Assembly (NCBI GenBank): GCA_036496425.1
Contig: DASXLG010000253.1
Coordinates: 1-49,263 of the forward strand
Reading direction: 5' to 3'
DNA length: 49,263 nucleotides
From: Terriglobia bacterium
GTDB taxonomy: Bacteria; Acidobacteriota; Terriglobia; 20CM-2-55-15
The notes under the pieces were generated by a model that saw nothing but the letters and a program-made list of their open reading frames with translations, was not told the origin of the DNA and did no database searches. Below, piece after piece: positions 8,817-17,336 of this stretch. The translations under genes and the position numbers were made by a program. Positions within the stretch are counted from its first letter, which is position 1; every line of letters begins with the position of its first letter.

Positions 8817-9595
8817 ATGCTTCTCCAGTTGAATAACGGCAGCATCATTGTGACGGCGGCGAAACAGGGGAACGGCCACCTCTATGTTCGAACGAAGGAT
8901 GTGACGGTGTCCGTCGTCGGCACCGTATTTCTTGTGAATGCGGAGGAGATCGGGTCGCGAATCGCTGTGATTCAAGGTGAAGTTCAGGTATCGCAGGGAA
9001 CGAAATCGGACAAATTGCGTCCAGGCGAGCAGCTTTCAACCAATCCCCTCATGCCGTCGATTCCAGCAAGTGAAGAGCTTTCCTGGAGCCGGAATGCAAT
9101 CGCCCATCTGGCCCTGTTACAACAATCGATCGCGATTCCGGCCGCCGCTTCTTCCAGCGCAGCCCAGGAACGGCTTGAATTTGAAGTTGTATCGATCCGC
9201 GCTCCGTCATATCCCCGAGTCCCGCGGTTCGCCTGCCGGGGGACCGACGGCACCTTCGAGCCGCGCAATAGTTTGTTTTGGACGGCTTCCGCGTTTACGG
9301 AGGTCGGGTATAAGGATCAAGTTCGGGAAGGGCCGATGACCGTGCCTGTCGGAAGGTGCATCGGTCAGCCGGATTTTCCGAGTCTCGTATCGGCCGCATA
9401 TGACGTTCCACGCTACGACATCTCAGGCGGTCCGCAATGGGCTCAGGGTGTTCGGGTATCCGGTATGATCCAAAGATTCAGCATCGAGGCCAAAGCCGAA
9501 GATGTTACCAGCGCCACGAAGGAAAAGCTCCGGCAGATGCTTCAATCCATGCTGGCCGATCGATTCAAGCTCAAGTTCCATTGGGAGCCGAAAGA
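8817..9595 (+). pseudogene. truncated FecR-TIGR03435 protein
   Basis: The open frame starts inside a FecR domain (LLQLNNGSIIVTAAKQ, VSVVGTVFLVNAEE, RPGEQLSTNP) and passes into a TIGR03435 domain (LEFEVVSIRAP, then MLADRFKLKFHWEPKE). In intact relatives FecR is preceded by a membrane helix and more FecR sequence; here no start or N-terminus is found upstream in any frame. The TIGR03435 domain stops right after HWEPKE, where relatives continue for 100 or more residues. The ATG at 8817 is internal to the FecR fold, so it is not a believable gene start. Confidence 0.8.
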
Positions 9596-9880
9596 GTCGT
9601 CCGGGATATGTACGTCTATCTCCAGGCCTATGAACGCGACGCCGATGCGACTCAACCGGTCGGTGTGTTCGTGACGTTCTTTCGCGGCGCCGAACGCATT
9701 CTCGACTTGCCCTTCACGGTGACGGAGGGGATGGACCCGAAGTCCAAAGCGCTTCCCCTGAAGCTGTCCGTTTCATTGGAGTCACTCCAGGGAGGCGAAT
9801 ATGTCTGCCAGATCACGGTCATCGATCCCGCCACAAAGAAGGCAGCGTTCTGGCAAGCGCCTGTAAAAGTCGTGCCGTGA
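9596..9880 (+). pseudogene. C-terminal tail of a VWFA-related acidobacterial protein
   Basis: Directly after the TIGR03435 break the reading shifts frame and encodes about 93 residues (MYVYLQAYERDADATQPVGV, LDLPFTVTEGMDPKSKA, KAAFWQAPVKVV). This is the usual tail of VWFA-related (TIGR03436-like) secreted proteins, a Mg-binding and beta-sandwich type family. No VWA domain precedes it. It reads as the 3' end of a second gene fused by deletion to the first remnant. Confidence 0.75.
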
Positions 9881-9927
9881 CGCGCTTCGGCGCTCGGGTT
9901 CGGTTTCCTGTTTCAGCCGTGCTCGAT

Positions 9928-10743
9928 TCAATTCTCCGTAGGCGTCTTTTCCAGGTGCGTAATGACAAACATGTCGATGGTGTCCTTCCGGGCTTCGACG
10001 CGCAGGCCGTATTTCCTTACGGCTTCGGAGAAGGATGGCGCCGGTTCGGATGGACCACGATTACCTTCAAATCCTCGGGGCAATCCTGCGTCCGTTTCCG
10101 CCGCGAAAGTGAGGATGAAATCGTAATCACCATCGATGCCGGTAGCATCGACAACGGGCCGGCTGGTGAAACGGCTGGCGACACCTGTTAGTGTCAGGAG
10201 GCTCGCAGATGGCGCCGTAATGGTCATGGCAGACAACGATCCACCAAACGCTACGCCCGCCCTGGGTTTTCCATCCGTTCCCATGGCCATCGTCTGGTTG
10301 GGCGCTATCTTCTGCGCCGGCTTCAACTTGGGTCCGTCTTTGCCAACCAGGAGCGCGTAAATTTGCATTTCCTTTGGTTCGCGTCGCCATGTGAGCTTGA
10401 ATCTTTCCTCGAGCAGCGTCTGAAACATCTCTGGAATCTGATCGGTTGTCGCGCCGGCAGGGAGCTTGGCGTCGACCGCAAAGCGCACGCTGGACATCCA
10501 TTCCGGTCCAACAATCTGGAAATCGCTCACTTTATATGCCCCACGAATCGCATCGCGCAATGTGAGGTTTCGGTAACTGACCATCGAGGGATCCGCAGAC
10601 ATGGTTACAAACACGGAGTCGTTCGGATCCACGGGCTTCACAGTCGCAAGCTCAAAGGCGCGCTTCGCAGGCGGCTGCTGGGCCATGGCCCCAAAAACCA
10701 TAAGGCTGCATAAGAGGGGAAGAGAGCCGGCGATAAGCTTCAT
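9928..10743 (-). CDS. TIGR03435 family secreted protein
   Basis: 271 residues from the ATG at 10743, chosen because it begins a signal peptide (MKLIAGSLPLLCSLMVFG, Ala-Met-Ala cleavage). It has the family hallmarks: FELATVKP after the signal, the NLTLRDAIRGAY segment, LLEERFKLTWRREPKEM, and a C-terminal RPVVDATGIDGDYDF. Members of this family are abundant in soil Acidobacteria; their function is unknown. It lies convergent with the chimeric pseudogene, whose middle part is a copy of the same family, so recombination between relatives may explain that remnant. Confidence 0.88.
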   Translation of the reverse strand: MKLIAGSLPLLCSLMVFGAMAQQPPAKRAFELATVKPVDPNDSVFVTMSADPSMVSYRNLTLRDAIRGAYKVSDFQIVGPEWMSSVRFAVDAKLPAGATTDQIPEMFQTLLEERFKLTWRREPKEMQIYALLVGKDGPKLKPAQKIAPNQTMAMGTDGKPRAGVAFGGSLSAMTITAPSASLLTLTGVASRFTSRPVVDATGIDGDYDFILTFAAETDAGLPRGFEGNRGPSEPAPSFSEAVRKYGLRVEARKDTIDMFVITHLEKTPTEN

Positions 10744-10991
10744 ATGTGGGATTTTATCGTGAATTTCGTCAGGAATACGATGCGCCTGCCAGAGCATAGA
10801 GGGTCAATAACATGGCTTTACCAGCGAATTGCGGAAAGTAACTGCCCTGCCGAGCGGACGGACGATGTTGCCACTCACCTGCGATTCCCGTCAATCCGGC
10901 AAATGCCGCGGCAGCCAGCGAGAGACGGGCAAGCCGTGATCATAGGCGGGCGATGCTTCTCGACCGCCGGCTTTATGCTACAGTGCTAGGC

Positions 10992-11297
10992 ATGAAAGCC
11001 AAGAGACAGCGCCGTGCCGGAGCAACGGAAACCGTGGGAGTCTCGCTTGATCCTGCTACAAAGCGTATGCTCAAAAAACTTGCGGCACAAAAGCATCAAG
11101 GTAATGTGTCGGCGCTGATTGCGGAAATGGCGGAGAATGCCGTTCGACAGTCGGCGTTTGAAAAGGCTTGGGCTTGGTACGGCGGCCCTGAGCTGACCAA
11201 TGAGGCCAGAGATAACATAGACGCCGAGTTGGAAGAAGGCTGGCGTCTCGCACGAAGGCTTGTTGCAAAGAAGAAACGCCGCCGAAAAGCGGCATGA
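10992..11297 (+). CDS. antitoxin of PIN toxin pair (ribbon-helix-helix-like)
   Basis: 101 residues. The N-terminus ETVGVSLDPATKRMLKKLA and following NVSALIAEMAE fit a ribbon-helix-helix DNA-binding fold. The acidic middle would contact the toxin, and the tail is very basic (KKKRRRKAA). Its stop codon overlaps the next gene's ATG (ATGA), typical of antitoxin-toxin order. Start at the ATG right after a possible -10 (TATGCT). The pair is likely autoregulated, by analogy with known systems. Confidence 0.75.
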   Translation: MKAKRQRRAGATETVGVSLDPATKRMLKKLAAQKHQGNVSALIAEMAENAVRQSAFEKAWAWYGGPELTNEARDNIDAELEEGWRLARRLVAKKKRRRKAA

Positions 11298-11674
11298 CCA
11301 GCCAGGGGCTCACGTTCGATACCGGAATGCTGATCTCGCTTGAACGGCGCAAGCAGCGCGCATGGGACGTTTACCGGAGAGCTCGCGAGCGGCATGCTCC
11401 AATTACGATTCCCGCACCGGTGCTGGGTGAATGGTGGCGTGGGCGGACCGATCTCCGGCAGGCTATCGTCGATTCGGTTCGTGTTGAACCGCTCAGTGGC
11501 CCGATCGCAATTCTGGCCGGTGAGGCCTTGGCTGCCGTGACGGACGGCGGCACGATCGATGCATTCGTCATGGCCGTTGCGGCGCTTCGCGGCGATGTGG
11601 TTTATACCGGCGATGTAGCGGATCTGCAAAAACTAGGCGCCTTTTTCCCCGGCGTCCGGGTTCTGTCCATTTGA
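11294..11674 (+). CDS. VapC-like PIN-domain toxin
   Basis: 126 residues. The PIN ribonuclease acidic residues are present: D9 in TFDTGML, E46 in VLGEWW, D89 in TIDAF, and D107/D110 in YTGDVADL. Such toxins cleave tRNA or rRNA with Mg2+ until bound by the antitoxin. It overlaps the antitoxin gene by 4 bp, so translation is coupled. A second, unrelated PIN pair follows about 100 bp downstream. Confidence 0.85.
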   Translation: MTSQGLTFDTGMLISLERRKQRAWDVYRRARERHAPITIPAPVLGEWWRGRTDLRQAIVDSVRVEPLSGPIAILAGEALAAVTDGGTIDAFVMAVAALRGDVVYTGDVADLQKLGAFFPGVRVLSI

Positions 11675-11754
11675 AGGCCACGGACGCATGATGGATTCCC
11701 TTCTAAGGGATCTGAAGTATTTTTCATGAAATCCGCATAAGCGCATGGACAACA

Positions 11755-11772
11755 TGGTCTAGTTGGTCTAGT
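11755..11772 (+). promoter_or_regulatory. tandem 9-bp repeat, likely operator of the second toxin-antitoxin pair
   Basis: TGGTCTAGT occurs twice in a row, with no spacer, ending 8 bases before the antitoxin ATG at 11781. Placement on top of the probable promoter suggests binding of the Phd-like antitoxin; this is inferred. The repeat leaves little room for a Shine-Dalgarno sequence. Confidence 0.5.
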
Positions 11773-11780
11773 CTGATGTT

Positions 11781-12014
11781 ATGGGCAATAAATCAGGCTA
11801 CAACATTTACGAGGCGAAGACGCGATTATCGGAGCTGGTCGAAAAGGCGAGCCGGGGTGAAAAAGTGATCCTGATGAATCGCGGTGAACCGGTCGCCATG
11901 ATCGTCCCATTCCGTCCCGCACGGCGCGCGCGAAAGCTCGGATTCCTTAAAGGCAAGGGCCGTCTGCTCGCAGGATGGGATAAGCCGATCGAAGATTTCG
12001 CTGATTATCAGTGA
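11781..12014 (+). CDS. Phd/YefM-type antitoxin
   Basis: 77 residues. The N-terminal YNIYEAKTRLSELVEKA and GEKVILMNRGEPVAMIVP form the classic Phd/YefM dimer fold that binds DNA. The C-terminal part (FLKGKGRLLAGWDKPIEDF) is the usual toxin-wrapping tail. The stop overlaps the toxin's GTG start by 4 bases. Paired with the PIN toxin downstream, this is a VapBC-type module. Confidence 0.92.
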   Translation: MGNKSGYNIYEAKTRLSELVEKASRGEKVILMNRGEPVAMIVPFRPARRARKLGFLKGKGRLLAGWDKPIEDFADYQ

Positions 12015-12397
12015 AATACCTTCTGGATACGCATACGTTCTTATGGTCGGCGTTTGAACCGCGCAAGCTGTCGAAGGCAGCGCTCGCCGCGATTCAACAA
12101 CCCGATTGCGAAGTGCTCTTCAGCATGGCATCGCTCTGGGAAATTAGCATTTTGCAGAGCCTCGGGCGGATCGAGCTCAAGATCAGTATCATCGAGATTG
12201 CCCAACTTGCAGACTCTGAACTCGCCGCAACGCTTGTCCCGATCGAACCCGTTCACCTCGATAAGCTGCGCCTGCTTCCGTTCCATCATCGTGATCCGTT
12301 TGATCGATTGCTGATCGCGCAAGCCTTAACGTTGGAAGCCAAAATCATCGGCAAAGATGACGGCTTCGATGCCTATGGAATTCCGCGCGTGTGGTGA
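12011..12397 (+). CDS. VapC-type PIN-domain toxin
   Basis: 128 residues, with the sequence pattern typical of Phd-partnered PIN toxins: YLLDTHTFLW with D6, SLWEISI with E44, and HHRDPFDRLLIAQA with D95 and D98, then KDDGFDAYG. It is predicted to be an Mg2+-dependent ribonuclease acting on tRNA or rRNA. It starts with GTG overlapping the antitoxin stop. Its own stop abuts or overlaps the endonuclease III gene, so all three may be on one mRNA. Confidence 0.92.
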   Translation: MKYLLDTHTFLWSAFEPRKLSKAALAAIQQPDCEVLFSMASLWEISILQSLGRIELKISIIEIAQLADSELAATLVPIEPVHLDKLRLLPFHHRDPFDRLLIAQALTLEAKIIGKDDGFDAYGIPRVW

Positions 12398-12405
12398 CGT
12401 CCTTG

Positions 12406-13053
12406 ATGCGTTCTGAAGATATCCATCATGTCGTCCGCATCCTGCGGAAAGAGATCCGGCAATGGCCGCTTCCTGCCATCGGTCACTATGTCGAGACGCC
12501 GTTTACAACGCTGATTTCCTGTATTCTCAGCCTGCGTACGCAGGACAAGGCGACGAACGCCGCCAGTGCAAGGTTGTTTGCGATTGCAGATACGCCGGAA
12601 AAGACGCTCGCGACTCCGGTCGATGTTATCCAGGAGGCGATTTATCCGGTCTCGTTTTATCGGGTCAAAGCCAAGACCATACACAAGATCTGCGATCAGC
12701 TGATGACGCGGTTTGGAGGAAGGGTGCCCGGAGGGTTGGATGAGTTGCTGGAATTGCCGGGCGTCGGGCGCAAGACCGCGAATATCGTCGTGACGCTTGG
12801 ATTTCGCAAGGCCGGCATCGCCGTGGACACGCACGTCCACCGGATTTCAAACCGGCTGGGATATGTGCGAACGAAAACGCCGGACGATACGGAAATGGCG
12901 CTGCGGAAGAAGCTGCCGCGGCGGTATTGGATCATATTCAACGATCTGCTGGTCGCATACGGCCAGAACCTGTGCAAGCCGCTCAGTCCATTTTGTTCGA
13001 CGTGTAAGATCGCGGTGTACTGTAAGCGCGTGGGCGTCAAGACCAGAAGGTAA
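12406..13053 (+). CDS. nth: endonuclease III (DNA glycosylase/AP lyase)
   Basis: 215 residues from the ATG at 12406; GTG codons at 12391 and 12394 overlapping the toxin stop are alternatives. It removes oxidised pyrimidines in base-excision repair. The helix-hairpin-helix LPGVGRKTANIV carries the catalytic K123, AVDTHVHR the catalytic D141, and four cysteines (C190, C197, C200, C206; spacing C-x6-C-x2-C-x5-C) hold the 4Fe-4S cluster. All key residues are intact and the length is normal. A rho-independent terminator follows 19 bp after the stop. Confidence 0.95.
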   Translation: MRSEDIHHVVRILRKEIRQWPLPAIGHYVETPFTTLISCILSLRTQDKATNAASARLFAIADTPEKTLATPVDVIQEAIYPVSFYRVKAKTIHKICDQLMTRFGGRVPGGLDELLELPGVGRKTANIVVTLGFRKAGIAVDTHVHRISNRLGYVRTKTPDDTEMALRKKLPRRYWIIFNDLLVAYGQNLCKPLSPFCSTCKIAVYCKRVGVKTRR

Positions 13054-13072
13054 GGGGAAATCAGCCAAAAAA

Positions 13073-13095
13073 GGCACAAAAAATCATTTTGTGCC
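13073..13095. terminator. bidirectional rho-independent terminator
   Basis: GGCACAAAA (13073-13081) pairs with TTTTGTGCC (13087-13095). A-run before and T-run after make it a terminator on both strands. It separates convergent nth and the minus-strand nuoBCD operon; the stop codon of the last operon gene (13084-13086) lies in the loop. Confidence 0.88.
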
Positions 13096-13422
13096 TTTTG
13101 TGGCTAATTGTCTTAGTTCCTCAAGGAGATCCAGCCGGAATTCGTTTGCTTCAGCGAAGCCTTCAAGGTCGGGCACCTTATTCAAATCGACCTCGCGAGC
13201 GCAGGTATTACAGCCGTCGGTCGCGTAAAGAACGTGATCTGTGCTGGAATATGCCAGCATACGGGGACTCTCACTGTCGCGGAGAACCCGCCCATTCTTC
13301 TCGTATGCATCGGGGTCCACCAGCCAGACATCCGGGCTTCCCAGCCGCCGGATGGAGTCGGCATCGAAATGAATCAGCTCTGAAGCGGCCGCGGAGAGCG
13401 AACGCTCGTGAAAGAAATTCAT
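13084..13422 (-). CDS. hypothetical protein coupled to nuoBCD
   Basis: 112 residues, family not recognised. It contains [19 protein letters not shown], the pair [13 protein letters not shown], and a CNTC motif in DGCNTCARE. There is no signal peptide or membrane segment. Its ATG overlaps the nuoBCD stop (ATGA), so it is translationally coupled to a complex I gene, and its stop lies inside the terminator loop. That context suggests a role with complex I or its Fe-S clusters; this is inference only. Confidence 0.7.
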   Translation of the reverse strand: MNFFHERSLSAAASELIHFDADSIRRLGSPDVWLVDPDAYEKNGRVLRDSESPRMLAYSSTDHVLYATDGCNTCAREVDLNKVPDLEGFAEANEFRLDLLEELRQLATKGTK

Positions 13423-15725
13423 TTTTCCAGCTCGCCGGCTACGATGTTCAGTGAGCCGAGTGCCGCGACGGCGTCGGACAGGTATCCGCCCTTAACCATG
13501 TGGCTGAAGGCCTGGAAAATGTAGAAGCAGGTGCCGCGGCAGCGCAGGCGGTACGGGCGTTTCGTGCCGTCGCTGATGAGATAAAACCCGAGTTCTCCGT
13601 TTGCCGCTTCCCAGTAGGAATAGACTTCGCCGACCGGGGGCAGGATGCCGTCCTGAATCAGTTCGAAGTGATTCATCAGATCTTCGATATTCGAGTAGAC
13701 GCCTTTCTTCGGCGGCAGGCTGATCCTGCGGTCGTCGATCTGGACCGGGCCTTCGGGAAGATTCTCGAGCGCCTGTTTGATGATGCGGAGGCTTTGCCGG
13801 ATCTCTTCCACCCGGACGAGGTAGCGGTCGTAGACATCGCCCTTCTCGCCGACCGGTATGTCGAACTCGAACTTGTCGTAGTCGTAATTGGGGAACCACT
13901 TCCGGACATCGTAAGGCACGCCGCAGGCCCGCAGCGTCGGACCGGTGAAGCCCCAGTCGATGGCGTCTTCCGCTGAAATCGGAGTGATGCCCTCGGTGCG
14001 CATCTTGAAAATCTTGTTCTGGCGATTCATCTTCTCGATATCATCGAGATATTTCGGAATCGTGTCGAGCAGCGTCCGGGAACGCGTGACGAAGTCTGCA
14101 GGAATGTCATCGGCCAACCCGCCGATGCGGACGTAGCTGACCGTCAGGCGTCCGCCGCAACAGGATTCGAGCAGATCGTAGATCTCTTCACGCGGCCGGA
14201 ATCCATACCAGAAGTTGCTGATCGCGCCCATATCCACGAGATTCGTGCCGATGCAGACAAGATGATCGGCAATCCGGCTGAACTCCGAGAGGATGACGCG
14301 GATATATTGCGCGCGCTTCGGAATTTCGACGCCGAACATTTTTTCAACCGACATCGCGTAGGCGACGCCGTTCATCATGGCCGACATGTAATTCAGGCGA
14401 TCCGTGTAAGGAATCACCTGCCAGTACACGTGGGTTTCGGACATCTTTTCGAAGCAGCGATGGAGATAGCCGATCTCGGTGTCGGCGTCGATGATCCTTT
14501 CACCGTCCACCGCAACCTGCAGGCGGAAGGTGCCGTGCATCGCCGGATGCTGCGGGCCGACGTTCAGGATCTGAGGGTGCGCCAATCCCATCGATTCGGC
14601 ATATTTCTTCGCGCGCTCGACGACGGGCAGGTCGTCGGTTGTCGTGCACGGCGTGCGCAGGCCGGGAGGGAAGTCCTTCCGGAGCGGATGCCCGACAAAT
14701 TGGGAGTGCGTCAGCACGCGCCGCAGGTCGGGATGACCGTTAAACCGGATCCCGTACATGTCGTACGCTTCACGCTCGGACCAGTCGGCGCCTTTCCAGA
14801 TATCGGTTGCCGTATCGATTGTCGGATCGTCGCCCGGAACCGGCACCTTCAGCCGCAGCCGGTGCTTATTCGAGAGCGACAGCATGTGATAGACAACGTC
14901 ATATCTCGATGCGCGCTCGTTGAGATAATCGACGGCCGTGACGTCGAGGAGCATTTTGAAATCGAATTCCGGATCGCTTTTCAGCGCGCGCAAAACCGAT
15001 TTGGAACTCTCACGTTTGACCGTTATGGAAAGATCGCCGCGGAATTCGCGCATGTGGAGCACATCGTTCGGAAACTTCCGCCGGAAGGCATCTGCGATCG
15101 GCCCCTGAACTTCCTGGTTTTCTTCGAGGAACCGGACCAGGCCGCGCGGCGGGCCCTCGAGGCCGTGAACCGTGGCGTCGAGTTCGGGTGTTTTCAGCTT
15201 GGTCTGGCGCGGGTGGCGCTCGTAGGAGAGCCTGGTATCGTTTTCGACTTGCTGTTGCAGTTTGATAACAGCATCCAGCACGGCTTCCGGTGTCGGAGGG
15301 CAGCCTGGAATATAGACGTCGACCGGAATGATCTCGTCGATACCCTGCATCACATGGTATGCGCGATAGAAGCCGCCGCAAGTCGCGCAAGCGCCCATGG
15401 AAATGACCCATCGGGGCTCCGCCATCTGATCGTAGATCTGTTTCAGAATCGGGCCCATTTTGTCGTTAATGGTGCCCAGGACCATCAAAACATCCGACTG
15501 CTTTGGCGAAAACCGTACGACTTCCGATCCAAACCGGGCGATGTCATAATGCGACGACACGGTCGCCATGAATTCGATTGCGCAACACGCCGTCCCGAAG
15601 GGATAAGGCCAGAGGGAACTCTTGCGCGCCCAGTTGATGAGGGAGTGATAGGTGGTGGTGAAAAAGCTCTCGTGCTCTCGCTTGGTTTCGACTTCGGCGA
15701 CACTCATAAACTTTGATTGTAGCAT
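13419..15725 (-). CDS. nuoBCD: NADH-quinone oxidoreductase, fused subunits NuoB-NuoC-NuoD
   Basis: 768 residues joining three complex I peripheral-arm subunits. NuoB (about 1-160) has tandem C47-C48 plus C113 and C142, the N2 cluster ligands, in [19 protein letters not shown] and IPGCPPTPE. NuoC (about 190-370) has the signature [16 protein letters not shown]. NuoD (about 385-768) starts at [18 protein letters not shown] and is complete. NuoCD fusions are common; a B-C-D fusion is rarer. The start at 15725 or at 15707 (MSVAEVE) are both possible. No other nuo gene is adjacent. The only partner is the 112-residue protein overlapping its stop. Confidence 0.95.
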   Translation of the reverse strand: MLQSKFMSVAEVETKREHESFFTTTYHSLINWARKSSLWPYPFGTACCAIEFMATVSSHYDIARFGSEVVRFSPKQSDVLMVLGTINDKMGPILKQIYDQMAEPRWVISMGACATCGGFYRAYHVMQGIDEIIPVDVYIPGCPPTPEAVLDAVIKLQQQVENDTRLSYERHPRQTKLKTPELDATVHGLEGPPRGLVRFLEENQEVQGPIADAFRRKFPNDVLHMREFRGDLSITVKRESSKSVLRALKSDPEFDFKMLLDVTAVDYLNERASRYDVVYHMLSLSNKHRLRLKVPVPGDDPTIDTATDIWKGADWSEREAYDMYGIRFNGHPDLRRVLTHSQFVGHPLRKDFPPGLRTPCTTTDDLPVVERAKKYAESMGLAHPQILNVGPQHPAMHGTFRLQVAVDGERIIDADTEIGYLHRCFEKMSETHVYWQVIPYTDRLNYMSAMMNGVAYAMSVEKMFGVEIPKRAQYIRVILSEFSRIADHLVCIGTNLVDMGAISNFWYGFRPREEIYDLLESCCGGRLTVSYVRIGGLADDIPADFVTRSRTLLDTIPKYLDDIEKMNRQNKIFKMRTEGITPISAEDAIDWGFTGPTLRACGVPYDVRKWFPNYDYDKFEFDIPVGEKGDVYDRYLVRVEEIRQSLRIIKQALENLPEGPVQIDDRRISLPPKKGVYSNIEDLMNHFELIQDGILPPVGEVYSYWEAANGELGFYLISDGTKRPYRLRCRGTCFYIFQAFSHMVKGGYLSDAVAALGSLNIVAGELEK

Positions 15726-15786
15726 TTGAGTGAGGCCGCCATCTCACATGAAGGCGTTTTTCGAATACCTCGAAGCGCAACATGGT

Positions 15787-15838
15787 TTGTGAGCGACCCC
15801 CTGACGGCCGCTTCGCGGCGCCAGGGGGTCGCTCACAA
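15787..15838. repeat. 17-bp-stem palindromic element
   Basis: TTGTGAGCGACCCCCTG (15787-15803) and its perfect complement (15822-15838) flank an 18-base loop that itself folds as GCCGC-TTC-GCGGC. The right arm includes the stop codon of the homocysteine methyltransferase gene. It could end that transcript, but it has no T-run and looks like an extragenic palindromic (REP-like) element. Confidence 0.85.
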
Positions 15839-16759
15839 GCCATTTCGAAATGGAACGCGTGGTTTCAGGCCGTGCATCGACTGCGCAATAGCGGCAATGT
15901 GCTGCGGCGTCATGCCGCAGCAGCCGCCTGCGATGTTCAGCCAGCCGTGGGCGGCAAAGTCCCGCAGAATCGCAGCGCTCTGCTGCGGTTTTTCGTCGTA
16001 GCCGCCGGATGAATTCGGCAAACCCGCATTGGGGTGACAGCTGATATAAACATTCGCGATCCCCGAGACCTTTTCGATGTACGGCTTCATGTGCCGTGCG
16101 CCGAAACCACAATTGATGCCGACGGAGAGTAACGTTGCACCGGAGATAGCTTTCCAGAATGCTTCGAGAGTCTCACCGGCCAGAGTGCATCCCTCCTGCG
16201 TGATCGTCAGCGAGACCATGACCGGCACGCGGCGGCCGGCTTCGCGAAAGTATTGGTCGAAAGCAAAGAGCGCCGCTTTAGCGTTGGTGGTATCGACAAC
16301 GGTTTCCGCCATCAGGAGATCCACGCCGCCATCCATCAGTCCGCGTGTCTGCTCGTAATAGGCAGCGGTGAGCGCCTCGAAGGGAACAGGGTTTGACGGA
16401 TTCCGGTTCGTCGGTCCGACCGCGCCGGCAACGAAACGAGGTTTATCCAGGGCGGCGCTTGCCGCCTGGTCTGCGGCGATCCGTGCGATCTTCGCCGCCG
16501 CGAGATTCAATTCGTAAACGGGCGGCGCCGTCCCGCGGCCGGACATCGAGATCGCATTCGAATTGAAAGTGTTGGTCTCGATGATGTCGGCGCCGGCATC
16601 GAGATATTGCTTGTGGATGTCTTGGATGAGATCCGGTTGCGAGATATTCAGGAGATCGGGAGGGCCTTCTATGCCGGGGCGGTGTGCCTGGATCATCGTG
16701 CCCATCGGTCCGTCGAGAACGAGAATTCGTTCGCGGAGGAGCCGCTCGATGGCATTCAT
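15833..16759 (-). CDS. homocysteine S-methyltransferase (MetH N-terminal domain, stand-alone)
   Basis: 308 residues, one complete homocysteine-binding barrel. It starts LLRERILVLDGPMGTMIQ, as in MetH. Zinc ligands C217 (GINCGFG) and C280-C281 (GGCCGMTP) are intact. The folate, cobalamin and activation domains of MetH are absent, so it either works with separately encoded MetH parts or uses another methyl donor such as S-methylmethionine or betaine. MetH-like motifs (AGAVGPTNRNPS, FNSNAISM) favour a split MetH. It is the fourth gene of a tight minus-strand row, 12 bp after the PagL-like gene. Confidence 0.9.
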   Translation of the reverse strand: MNAIERLLRERILVLDGPMGTMIQAHRPGIEGPPDLLNISQPDLIQDIHKQYLDAGADIIETNTFNSNAISMSGRGTAPPVYELNLAAAKIARIAADQAASAALDKPRFVAGAVGPTNRNPSNPVPFEALTAAYYEQTRGLMDGGVDLLMAETVVDTTNAKAALFAFDQYFREAGRRVPVMVSLTITQEGCTLAGETLEAFWKAISGATLLSVGINCGFGARHMKPYIEKVSGIANVYISCHPNAGLPNSSGGYDEKPQQSAAILRDFAAHGWLNIAGGCCGMTPQHIAAIAQSMHGLKPRVPFRNGL

Positions 16760-16771
16760 GTCACACCCGGA

Positions 16772-17335
16772 TCAATCGTGGTGCCTGGGCAACCGGATGC
16801 CGATACTGACCATATTGCCGTTGAAACCGTGATTGGGTTGCGTCAGCCCGGCGTTCGACATATGGAAGTAGCGCCACTCGATCACGTACCTCGAGCGTTC
16901 AATGCCGACGCCGCCTTGCGAGAGGAACTGGACGTTGCCGCCCAGTTCCGAGGCGCGATTGTTGATCGTCGTGTTTAACGGTCCGGATCCGACATCGACG
17001 ATCGGCGTGGTTCCAAGCAAATGTCCGCCGGTAAAGCGAAACAACAAGGTGTCGCCGTACATGTGCCCGCCTGGATGGACAGAATTCCCCAGGATGCCTT
17101 CGCTGATGACCTCAAAGCGCTTCATCGGCAGCCGCGAATTCGGGGAGTTCCACGCGATGATTCCGATCTGCGGCTGCGCGTAAAACATATTGATGTGAGA
17201 AATGTTCCGGGGAATCGCGTCTTCCACGCCATAGGCGGCCTGAAAGCCGAAAACAACACGGTCGCTCAGGCCTTCAGAATAAACGGGGAAGGAACACAAG
17301 AGGCACAACAGGCACAAGAAAACGATAGCCTTCAC
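16772..17335 (-). CDS. PagL-like lipid A 3-O-deacylase (acyloxyacyl hydrolase family)
   Basis: 187 residues from a GTG one base after the upstream stop; this start gives a clean signal peptide (VKAIVFLCLLCLLCSF). It is predicted to be a small outer-membrane beta-barrel. The C-terminal WRYFHMSNAGLTQPN matches the PagL active-site region, with H158 and S160 as catalytic pair and N161 following. PagL removes an acyl chain from lipid A. Similarity elsewhere is low, as is normal for this family, so the motif carries the call. Coupled to the DUF4159 gene. Confidence 0.75.
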   Translation of the reverse strand: MKAIVFLCLLCLLCSFPVYSEGLSDRVVFGFQAAYGVEDAIPRNISHINMFYAQPQIGIIAWNSPNSRLPMKRFEVISEGILGNSVHPGGHMYGDTLLFRFTGGHLLGTTPIVDVGSGPLNTTINNRASELGGNVQFLSQGGVGIERSRYVIEWRYFHMSNAGLTQPNHGFNGNMVSIGIRLPRHHD

Positions 17336-17336
17336 G

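Noticed and set aside
14262-15716. A 484-codon plus-strand open frame
   Set aside because: It is antisense to NuoBCD, whose motifs are complete; the frame is a product of GC-rich codon use.
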